A DNA stretch of 47,285 nt, from the NCBI RefSeq assembly GCF_000485595.1, contig NW_014577555.1, positions 41,260-88,544 of the forward strand. The letters run 5' to 3'. The translations under genes were made by a program, and so were the position numbers. Under the pieces are notes generated by a model that ran no database searches, was not told where the DNA came from, and worked only from the letters and a program-made list of their open reading frames with translations. Positions 12,197 through 22,600 of this stretch are shown here, piece by piece; positions within the stretch are counted from its first letter, which is position 1; every line of letters starts with the position of its first letter. Origin of the DNA: Priapulus caudatus (Eukaryota; Priapulida; Priapulimorpha; Priapulimorphida; Priapulidae).

Positions 12197-13485
12197 GTAC
12201 CCCTTTTATACTGGGGTTTATCCCGCTTCAGGTCCGGACCTGAAGCGGGATAACCTCCAGTATAAAAGATCGAAACATACTTATCCCGAGCTAAAGTTAT
12301 TCCGCTCTAGGAGGTGGTTCAGGTCCGCTTTAGACCCGGGCAAACGTCAGTATAAAAGGCATCTCGACTTTAGCTCGCTCTAAATTCAGTGCAATTTTAT
12401 GGTAACCTCACGTCCCCCTCAGCTACATGCTTCCCGCGAGCGCGAAAATTGTTTATCAATACGCTTTTACCGTACTGACGAGTTCGAATTCAGTTCCGCG
12501 AGAAATTCAACCATTCTGATACCGGTAGCTAGAATGCTAGATGCTTCTCCTAATATTATCTCGATCTGCGTTTAATTGGATATCGTTTGACAATGGAGTC
12601 TATGGAAATTATGTTGATCTTTGCGGTGCTAACAGCTAACATTGGACATTGTCTGCAATAATATGCTGCTAGCTATGGACGACTCTCACCGAAGGGATTT
12701 TCGGAGGAGAATAGCCCGTTTTCTACTCGCCCGCCCGACTTCGGGGACGCCGCCGGTTTAGCGTTAACACAGACAGAGAGCGATGATCGTCGCACATCTG
12801 CGGCATTGGCTATGGGCAGTCTGCGGGATAGGCGGATAGGCAGGCTTGATAGACGGCATGGACAATTGTTTTGGGAGCAAATTGTACTGAATTTCAGTGA
12901 AGAAGAATGGAGACGACATTTCAGAATGGGAAGGACGACGTTTGAATATATCGCAGATCATTTACGGCCAGCTATCGAAAAACAGACGACGAATTTTAGG
13001 AGACCGATTGACTACAGGAGCAGGCTGGGCGCGTTGTCATTTGGTGGCTGGCAACTCCGTCAGAGTATCGCAACTTTATTTGGAGTTGTGATATCGACAT
13101 TGTGTGTTCTTGCAAGAGAAGTGTGTTTTGCAATTAGAGATATGCTGTTGCCACGTTTCGTTTCACTTCCTCGTCTAGAGGAAACGATCGCTGGATTCGA
13201 GCAAAGAGGATTTCACCAATGTGCAGGTGCCATCGATGGCACTCACCTTCACTTCGATGGTTCACGGGTCACTGAATTTAGAGCGAGCTAAAGGCGAGAT
13301 ACCTTTTATACTGACGTTAGCTCGGGCCTGAAGCGGACCTAAACCACCTCCTAGAGCGGGATAACTTTAATTAGCTCGAGCTGAGTATTGTTCGACCTTT
13401 TATACTGGGGGTTATCCCGCTTTTAAGGTCATGCGTCCCGCCTCCGGACCTGAAGCGGGATAACTCTCCAGTATAAAAGGGGTAC
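12197..13485. mobile_element. Harbinger-like element with long inverted arms
   Basis: The left arm, 12197-12391, and right arm, 13270-13485, are imperfect inverted copies about 200 bp long. Both begin GTACCCCTTTTATACTGG at the outer end and share CTCTAGGAGGTGGTT and TAGCTCGCTCTAAATTCAGT. Each arm carries several short repeats of the type AGCGGGATAA and TTTTATACTG. Related motifs also occur outside the left arm at about 12090-12150, so the true left border may lie further out. Between the arms is a transposase N-terminal fragment of PIF/Harbinger type. I could not define a target-site duplication. Confidence 0.8.
12812..13291 (+). pseudogene. Truncated PIF/Harbinger (HARBI1-like) transposase
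   Basis: The translated frame contains RRHFRMGRTTFEYIADHLRP, RPIDYRSRLGAL, IATLFGVVISTLC, LLPRFVSLP and CAGAIDGTHLHF. These are hallmarks of Harbinger transposases, and the last holds the first catalytic Asp of the DDE domain. The frame then runs directly into the right inverted arm and stops at TAA 13289-13291. Some 150-200 residues carrying the second Asp and the Glu are therefore missing, so the protein cannot be an active transposase. I use the first ATG (12812); the frame is open upstream to about 12660, so the real start is uncertain. The accessory Myb-like protein of autonomous Harbingers is not seen. Confidence 0.85.
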
Positions 13486-13491
13486 ACTCGT

Positions 13492-14125
13492 GCTGGTTTT
13501 AGTATTTTCGGGTCATCACTTTTCCAATCTTCTACTGGTTCCCCTTTGTTATACCCTCTATATACCTTACACGAGTATAAATGTTCCAAATTTTCTTTTT
13601 TCCTTTCGTCACACAAATCACATATATCATTACTGCATGTAGTTATTTTTAAAATAACTTTTTAAGTTAATCATGCACGTCTTATTACACCTAAACACAA
13701 AGCATGCATCATCAAATGACAGTTTTGTCATATATGGCTTTAATACATATAGCTTTCGATATTTATCATTTTCATTTTTGTTTTCTCACCAGACCTCATG
13801 GTATCTCTCATAATTACTGTTTTTAAAATAGCCTCTTTCACATATTTTTTCTATTCTTTCTTATGTTGTGAACCAATAGTCATAAGTGACATACTTATGT
13901 CATACCCCTTCAAGATTTCTAAAGCTTCATTTGCCCAATTACTTCCAATTTCTTTAATTTGTTCTAAAAATACTCTCTATGATTTTCTAACTTATAATAA
14001 TGTATTGCAATAACATTAACTTTTTATAACATATTCTATCTTTTATTGGTATTATTCCACTTTCTATTCTTAGTGCCTCTAGTGGTGTCTTGCTGTGCGC
14101 TTGGAGTATCCTTCTTAAACATTCA
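13492..14125 (-). pseudogene. Decayed LINE (non-LTR retrotransposon) C-terminal remnant
   Basis: On the minus strand, fragments read CLRRILQAHSKTPLEALRIE, then GIIPIKDRICYKK, then LSFDDACFVFRCNK, and finally CDLCDERKKENLEHLYSC. This order is typical of the region after the reverse transcriptase and of the terminal Cys-His knuckle of non-LTR retrotransposons (TPxEALxxExGxxPIKxxI; CxxC...EHxxxC). Several frameshifts and stops separate the pieces, and no reverse transcriptase core is present. The remnant stops at the outer end of the Harbinger-like element at 13485, which may have inserted into it. The clade cannot be named. Confidence 0.65.
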
Positions 14126-15233
14126 TTTTAGAAATCTTCTACCATTTTTTCCTCTTCCTTTCCTCTTCCTTAAGAGATATAAGAGATTTATATAAGAGAT
14201 ATTAGTGATATTAGTCCAAGTTTCGCTATTATTTAGTTGTCGTTACCTATCACCAGGATCGCTAGTGTTGCATGATGGCAATATGGCTGAAAATTGAACA
14301 TTGTGATTTTGCTGCTATTAATCAAACATGAATAAATGATGCATTATAGTCTCACAGCTTCTTAATATTCTAATAGGTAAGCCAGTTCATACAGCATTCA
14401 TAGAATAATTATGTCTGGTAATTGGTTTTGGTTGGAACACAGATATACGGCGAGTGTACTGTGTGGCTACAGTTACAGCTGAGGTAAACCGACCAGGCTC
14501 TCCGACTGTTACACGACGGAGGAGCCTGACACCCTTCCATACGAAATACCTGGTAGCTTGAAAACAAACTCCTAATTTCGTAAAATTTCGTAAATAAAAC
14601 AATGTATTACCACATTTATCATCACCTGGTTACATAGTTTGCCAACTATCGCATCATTTCTTAATTACTATTTACCTCGAAATACACGTTAAAATAAGAG
14701 ATTTCGAACAGCGCTATAATATTTGAACGTTGTAAAACGCCATACTGGATGTTCTTATGTCTAGCGCGAAATACTACGCTAGATTTGCACGAACTTTCGC
14801 TACGTATTATGGATATCTATTGAAAAATGGCGGAAGTGGCGGCGTTTGTTAGGAGTTTCATCTTATCAATTCTAATAATTGCTCGCTACACGTAAATACA
14901 TACTCCAGGCATAGCCGCATCATCATAAATAAATCGAGGCGTGGAAGTACAGAGAAGCGATAAGAATCATAAAAAGTGAGATAATTTAACGTTAAATAGC
15001 AGCGCACATACTACCGAACATATTTCTAATGCGTCGGTTTGTGACCCTCTCGCCACGTAGTGTTAAGCAAAGTGTTAAGCGAGATGGGAACTTGTGGCTA
15101 CAGCTGAGGGTGCAAATCCACCCCAGTTACAGTAGCCTACCACCGCCGGCGGTAGCTCTAGCCTCTACTCTAGTCTCTAGTACTATAGCCCGCTTACATT
15201 AACTGCCGCTGGCTGTAGCTGCTAGAAGAACTG
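14126..15233. other. Gene-free AT-rich sequence
   Basis: No exon or RNA gene is supported. The stretch 15110-15230 has repeated TAGCTCTAG and TCTAGTCTCTAG-like motifs but no clear element structure. Confidence 0.45.
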
Positions 15234-15237
15234 TTAA

Positions 15238-16115
15238 AGCCACAATATGCGCATCTACACGCTAATTTCTCCAGTACTAGGCTAGCAAATACTTCGTGTC
15301 ATGCATAATCATACTACCTTGACAAAATAAACTAGTTCCTCCCATTTCATTGCGCGTTGTCTTATAAAAGGTATTTGAAAATACCTCCAATGTTGTTCAA
15401 ATTATCCGATGTTGTTGACACTTTTGCGTTGCTCTGCCAAGCAACCGTGCAGCGGGTGTACAAGGTAGCAAATATTTCTACGGTCCGTGTGCGTTTTTCG
15501 CTCGCACGCTGCTAGCGCAATGACATGTTATCGTTTGCGATATCAAGCCTAAAATCAATACGTTATTCTCAGAGTTTATTACGCTGCCTATTATTACTTT
15601 CCCAATAGCTATTGATGTTACATACACTGCAGTTCACAATACTACAACTATCTTAAAATGTAAACGACTATATTCTCTGCTCAACACCTGTAGCAACATG
15701 TGACATCATCTAACCGATTCGGGGCGAAATTGCTTGGCAAACAATTCGGCGTTGGCGCCAGATTACCAGATTTCGCACCTTTTTCTTGTGGGTTTTAAGC
15801 AAACGCGCAGTGAAATGGGAGGAACTAGAGTTTATTTTGTCATAAGGTAGTGTGATTGGTTCAAGGATAGAGAACATGGGTCCCAATAAAACCAATGTCA
15901 TTTACATCAATATAAATATAATATATTATATCAATATAATAAGTTAGGGTTAGGATTAGGGTTAGGGTTAGAATTAGAATTAGGGTTAGGGTTAGGCACA
16001 TTGGTTTTATTGGGACTCATGTTCTCTATCCTTGGGCCGTGTGATTATGCATGTCACGAAGTATTTGCTAGTCTAGTACTGGAGAAATTGCCGTGTATAT
16101 GCGCATATTGTGGCT
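15238..16115. mobile_element. TTAA-flanked foldback transposon (non-autonomous)
   Basis: The outer ends are inverted copies, AGCCACAATATGCGC on the left and its complement on the right, each flanked by TTAA (15234-15237 and 16116-16119). Similarity of the arms continues inwards for about 120 bp, with GCAAATACTTCGTG and AGTTCCTCCCATTTCA in both. A TTAA target is the signature of piggyBac and Kolobok-type elements. There is no transposase frame. The right arm is interrupted by an unrelated 181-bp MITE, so the original element was about 690 bp. Confidence 0.75.
15858..16038. mobile_element. Telomere-core MITE, copy 1
   Basis: A 181-bp element with terminal inverted repeats of about 40 bp (left GGTTCAAGGATAGAG...). 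It is flanked by a perfect 8-bp target duplication, GTGTGATT, at 15850-15857 and 16039-16046. The interior is an AT-rich segment followed by degenerate TTAGGG repeats at 15943-15997. It lies inside the right arm of the TTAA element, whose left arm preserves the uninterrupted target. An 8-bp duplication is known for hAT, P and Merlin groups; the GG start is not the usual hAT CAG, so I leave the superfamily open. Confidence 0.92.
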
Positions 16116-16119
16116 TTAA

Positions 16120-16670
16120 TACAGCACAACGTTCGCTCGGCCGTATACCGGATGTGTACACACTATGTAAACATCTTGTGGTGCTACATTCGTAGCAAGA
16201 AGTAATTGCTTTTATATTTTATGAAGAAATGTGAAAGTAGCAATACAAATAAGTTGTAGTAAATTTTTACAACATGGACGAGCTCACAGTAGGTATATCT
16301 ATGTGTTTTGCTGCGAGACCATGCCTACTTTTAACGCCAAAACAGTAGACCCAGCCTCTCATTGAAATAACACACTGTTCGAAAACTCATCACCTCTACA
16401 ACAATATAACTATACTAGTATTGTGAATAAAACAATTCTATAATTTTAAGTTATAGGTATTTAATCATTAAAGCAGCCTTATCTTATGTCCCATCAGGGG
16501 GACCAAGAGCAAGAGGATAACGGTAAAAAAACGGTAGTCATTAAAATAAGGTAGGCTCCGTCTAAGTTCAAAGAAGTTAGAAATCGAAAAATCTATAGCT
16601 GTTTAATGTTTATCAATAGAAAATGCAATGTTATAATTAACTGTATTTCAGTAGCGTCTAAATAGGCAAG
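16120..16670. other. Upstream region and possible 5' UTR intron of DMAP1
   Basis: AT-rich sequence with no TATA-like element that I would defend. An acceptor-like CTGTATTTCAG ends at 16651, 19 bases before the DMAP1 start codon, so the first coding exon may be preceded by a non-coding exon. The upstream donor and promoter are not identified. Confidence 0.45.
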
Positions 16671-19600
16671 ATGACGAGTGCAGATGTGCGGGAAATCTTG
16701 GAGATCGAGTTGCCGGAACAACAACCTGTCACCAAGGAAAGCCTATTCAGCGATGACAAGAAACAAGTAAGATATCAATAGTTAGTTTACTGCAATTAAA
16801 TAGATTCTGTCTAACACAAAACTTTCCCTAGCTTGGTGTGGAGATATTCTAGAGAGTGATCTTAAAATCCAGGTGTGATTTTGAAGTTCAAAAAATCCAA
16901 ACTAAACATCCAGCGTAATTGTGTAATAGTACGTAAAATACACGGCTAAATACACACGCTATTTATGTGAATTCCAGAAAGTTTTTAAGAAGGAGAAGAC
17001 ATTCAAGAAGCCCCAAGGAATGCACAGAGAAGTATGGGGCTTACTGTTCACAGACCCAAGGTACTTACATATGCTTATATCTGATTAGAGAGAGGAGACA
17101 GGAATTTAGTTTGCAGTACATCTTGAAGTTCTATACAAAAAGCATTCTGAAATTTGTAAAAAGAATGATTTTAAAAATTAGTATGCAATGATTGAGAGAA
17201 AGATTATTGTACAGTGTTCACATCCTATCGATAATTTCAAGTAAAATGGCTTGTTAATACGTCGGTTGAACCTAGAAATTGACATCAAACCTAAAATTAA
17301 ATCACAGCTGAATATCCCCGTGTTCGAAACCGTCACAACAGTTGCACTTTCATTTTCGTGATCGCGGGTTGTGTAGGAACATTCGTTCGTACGTTGTTAG
17401 GTTGTATTACTGAAGCGAGAACACACGTAATCGTTAGCGCGTCGTCGTTTATCTTACAGGGATGCTCCGCCGTTGTTGCCGAGCGATACGAGTACCGGGT
17501 ACAAGCAGGCGAAAGCCAAGATCGGCCGTAGCAGAGTCCGGCCATGGAAGTGGATGCCCTTCCACAATCCGGCGAGGAAGGTAGGTGATAAAAGATGCAC
17601 GCACTAAATAATGCTCGAGTTTCTCCACATGTGGTCCTGAAAAAAGAAGTTGTTCTTACGTACTCCGGTGATGTTTTATGTAGGATGGAGCTGTGTTTTA
17701 CCACTGGAGACGGATGGTGGATGAGGGGAAAGATTACGCCTTCTCCCGCTTCAATAAAGTAAGTGTTGGTCAATATTGGCTCAATCTTGTAACATTAAAA
17801 ACTCGTAAAAAATTGTAAAAATCTTTAGAAATCGTATAAAGGTATTAAACCTCTTATAGCATAGTTATTGTGAAATACTGTTGACAGCCTATACTGGAGA
17901 TAGATAGGTTAACGTGTCTTGGGTGAGCCAATGAGAATCGTGCTCACTCCTCGCAAATACCACTTTTTCTATCTAAGAATGATACACATGGCCAATAAGA
18001 ATGGAGATGAGCTCACCCCGCTCCCATGTTCACCTCGGGAATAAGACCAGACACTTTTACTTCAATTATAAAACTTTACAGTGTAATACACAAGAACGTA
18101 TGCATACTATATAATATATATATAGTATCAATACGTTCATGTGTGGTACATTTCAGTGTAACACACATGAACATATGTATAATTTATAATATATATAGTA
18201 TAAATACGTTCATGTGTGTTACATTTCAGTGTAATACACATGAACTCATGTATACTATGTAATGTATAGTATCAAGAGCTAATAAATACCTAGAGTGTAC
18301 AACGGGAAAACGGGACAAATAGTGCTATTTCACGGCAATATTATTCTACTTTGCCTGCGAGTCTAGAATAATTTTATGGTATTGCATTAAGCAGCATTCT
18401 TTGCTCTCTAAATCAAGACCAACCGCTTGTCACTATGATACTCCTAGGCCGAGATATTGGCTCATAAACCTCCCCTCCTACAGGCCTCACGCCGTCTCGC
18501 ATCCAGATTATTCCCGAACCTTCTCGCGTTTTGCGGGTTAAGAAAGTCGCTTCGTAAAAGTTCGGTTTTTTCCGCGATGACTTTATGAATGAATGGCGTT
18601 TCGGTTATCATCGGTGACTTTCGGGGGCATCACCTAGGCCCTTATCTCCGATTACCTTTCCTAGCATGGCTAATGCCTGTAATGATGGAGCCGGCAATGT
18701 TTTCTAAATGAATTCTCTACAACGCTGCTCAGTTACTATGGTGTAGTAAGAGTACCAAATTTGGGCATGTGACATCAATTATCAGCGCTCCAAGCGGCGA
18801 CGGAAAACGATAGCCAGAATCGTTAAGCGCGAGAAGGTTCGGGAATAATCTGGATGCGAGGCGGCGTGAGGCCTATGGGAGGGGAGCTTTATGAGCCAAT
18901 ATCTCGGCCTAGGAGTATCATAGTGACAAGCGGTTGGTCTTGTTTTAGAGAGCAAAGAATGCTGCTTAATGCAATACCATAATATTATTCTAGCCTCGTA
19001 GGCAAAGTAGAATAATATTGCCATGAAATAGCACTATTTCTCCGTTTTCCTGTTGTACACTCTAGGTATTTATTAGCTCTTGATAGTATGGATACGTTCA
19101 CGTGTGTTACATTTCAGTGTAATACATCTGAACACATATATACTATATAATATGGAATATACAAAAATTCATGTTTCTTTATCTGCTTGACAGCAATAGA
19201 CATATAAGACGTGCGTATATATATATATATATGTATAGTGATGTTCGTTGTCGTCTGCTTGGCAGCAAGTTCCGGTGCCGACGTACTCGGATCTGGAGTA
19301 CCAGCAGCATCTTCACGACGAGAACTGGACGCGTGAGGAAACCGACCACTTGTTTGGTCTGTGTCGGAGGTTCGATCTCAGGTACGTAGCCTTCGTCTCA
19401 TCACCTGTGCTGTGCACCACACCACCCAAAGTTCCACCTGCAAAATGTTGCACATGGAGATTTCACGTGCGTCGTGTTGGGCGAAAGTATAACGCGCGAT
19501 GGGTTGTGCTAAAATTTCACATGCGATATGTTGCGTGCAAACTTTTGCTTGGTGTTTACTGGCCTTTATACGTGTGTAATGCAGTAGTTTTGGTACGAGC

Positions 19601-22600
19601 ACGAGAGAGGTTGTCATTAAAAGACGGAAATGTTTGTTTTTTAACTTTGCAGAAACTTGTAAACACGTTTAGCGTAGTTTTTTTGTTGGAGCATTTCCAT
19701 TAGAAATTGGCAGCAATGGAACATTATGTATCTCGTTTCGCTAATTTTTGTATTTGCTTTTCTTCAGGTTTATCATAATAAAGGATCGTTATGACAGGGA
19801 GCGATATCCAGACAGAACTGTAGAAGATCTTAAAGAGAGATACTATCATATCAGTAATGTGCTTGCAAAGGTATGTATGGATTTAATTTCTAAATTGGCC
19901 ATGTATGGAAAACATACGAAAGTTATTATTGGAGAAACATATAGTCTTACGTGGTTATTAGTGTGATTGATATAATATTATTGTCTAATTGGTGTAAACA
20001 TACGCATAAATGTGTTATCACACAGGCATGCACACAAGCACGCAGAGACATGTATATTTAGTTATACATACACACTCACACGTAAGTAACTACTTTTCAC
20101 AGATGTAAACATATCTCGCAGTAATCGTTTTAATGCTGTTTTTGACCAGATGAGGGCGCTACCGGGCCCTGAAGCGAAGCTCTTCATGTTTGATGCAGAT
20201 CATGATCGACGGAGAAAGTTGCAGCTGGAGAAGCTCTACAATAGAACTCAGGAAGATGTAAGTACGACGGGTTAGAATATTCACTCTTTAGGGCAAGGCA
20301 GGTTTAATTAAGACTACCAGAGCACCATGGCTAATTTAAAGTGCACCAAGGCAAATATTTCCTTCACAGAATGGTTATCACTTAATTTTTGACAACACTT
20401 AGTGTGAAACAAAGAGGGGAACATTACAACATGGGATCCTTGGTATCTTTGTCTCGTTCCCGTGTTCTCCTATTTTGCTTCTTTCACGTGCTCTCTCTCC
20501 TCTCGCTTATGTGTTTGGCTCTCTTCGCCCGTGGCTCTTTTATGCGTTCTCTAAATATCTCCCTTTGTCTTCTCAAACAATGTCAACATGTCTCCTCTCT
20601 CTCCTATCATTCATGCCTGCTGATGTTTGGTCTTCTTCACATGTTCTATTCTCTCCTCTCGTTTACGTGTTCTCTCTCCTTTCGTTCACATGTTCTCCTC
20701 TCGTTCACGTGTTCTCCTCTCTCCTCTCGTTCACGTGTTCTCCTTTCTCCTCTCGTTCACGTGTTCTCCTCTCTCCTCTCGTTCACGTGTTCTCCTCTCT
20801 CCTCTCTCCTCTCGTTTACGTGTTCTCCTCTCTCATCTCTCCTCTCGTTTACCTGTTCTCCTCTCTCCTCTCTCCTCTCGTTCACGTGTTCACCTCTCTT
20901 CTCTCTCCTCTCCTCTCGTTCACGTGTTCTCCTCTCGTCCACGTGTTCGCCTCACTCCTCTCTCCTCTTGTTCACCTGTTCTCCTCTCTCCTCTCTTCTC
21001 TCGTTCACTTGTTTGCCTCTCTCCTCTCGTTCACTTGTTCTCCTATCTCATCTCTCCTCTCGTTCATCTGTTCTCCTCTCTCATCTCGTTCACACGTTCT
21101 CCTCTCTCCTCTCTTTCACGCGTTCTCTTCTCCTCTCTCTTCTCTTTTACTCGTTCTTCTCTCTCTTCTCTCATTCACGCGTTCCCCTCTCTCCTCTCTC
21201 TTCTCTTTCACGCGTTCTCCTCTCCTTTCTCTCCTCTCTCTCATTCACGCGTTCCCCTCTCTCCTCTCCTCTCGTTCACACGTCCTCCTCTCTGCTCTCA
21301 TTCACGCGTTCGCCTCTCTCCTCTCTCCTCTCGTTTACGTGTTCTCCTTTCTCCTCTCTCCTCTCGTTCGTTTTGTCTCCTCTCTCCATCTCTTTTCGTT
21401 CACGTGTTCTCCTACTCTCCTCTCTCCTACTAGTTTCCACAGCTGTTCTCATCGGCGTTCCCGACCGTCGTTCGCCTCCTAACCTCTTCTGCCGCACTAC
21501 ACCCCAGGTGCCTTTCTTGCGTTCACCTGTTGCTCCTTTCTCCTCTCTCGTACCGAATATACGAAGGCCCGAGGATTCACGTGTTAGTACAACTTTCTTC
21601 TCTCACCTCGTAACTATCATCCTCTCTTCACCTGTGTCTTCTCTCTCCTCTCGTGTTCAACTCTACCTAGTATTCTTTCATTATTCTCTCGATTCTACGT
21701 GTTCGTCCTCTCTGCTCTCGTCCCCGTGTTTGCCTCTTCTTCTCTTCTCCTCTCGTTCACGGGTGTTCTCCTCGCCATCTCTTCTCTCGATTCACCTGTT
21801 TCTCCTCTCTGCCTCATCTCCTGTCGTTCACTTATCGTCCGCTATCTCCTCTCTATCTTTTCTCTCGTAATTCTTACGTTTGGTCTCGTCTTGACCTCTA
21901 CCTCCTACTCCTTTTCGTGCTCGCTCGCTCTGGCGCGTCTAGCTCTCTCTCCACTCTCCTCTCTCCTGTCTCTCTCTCCTCTCTCCTCCTCTCCGTCTCT
22001 CCTCTCTCTCTCGCTTACGTGTTCGATCTCGTAATATACTCCCTCTCTCACTGCAACGTTCAGCTATGTTCTACCTCATCTCCTCAAGCTTCTCTCGCTT
22101 ACGTCGTTGCTCCGATCGCTCTGAGTATCTATGACACGACGGTCGGGCTTTTTCCACCTCTGTCTTGCCCTCTTTACTGTCGTTCAACGTATGTTCAGAA
22201 TAACCTGTATACCATCTATTATTCACCTAGTGCCACTTCAATGCTCCACCTTTTTTTCATTCTCTAAGTCATCGCTCGTTTATATTATTAATTTTCTATC
22301 GTTATGTTTCTGACCTGGCATCTATTCGTGGGCCTCGCTCTAATCGCAAATTTACTCCTCGGATTCTTTCCCGCTCTTCTTCTCCGGTCCTCTCGTTGCA
22401 CCTGTTTCACGCCTCCTGCTGCAGATAATCTTGTCTCGTACCTCTCTCTCGTTACGTGTTCTCCTCTCGTCCACGTGCTTTAGTCGAACCTCCAACTTAC
22501 TCCCATATACTAGCTGTTCCCTAATTCGAGTGATCACCTGGCCACTTCTCACTACTACCCTCCCTCTTCTCGCTTCTACTCGTTTCACTATGTTTGCCTC

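Noticed and set aside
20389-21870. 493-codon Ser/Leu-rich frame in DMAP1 intron 7
   Set aside because: It is the translation of a C+T-rich 26-bp tandem array with no stop codons in any forward frame; overlapping frames are equally long, and it falls inside a supported intron.
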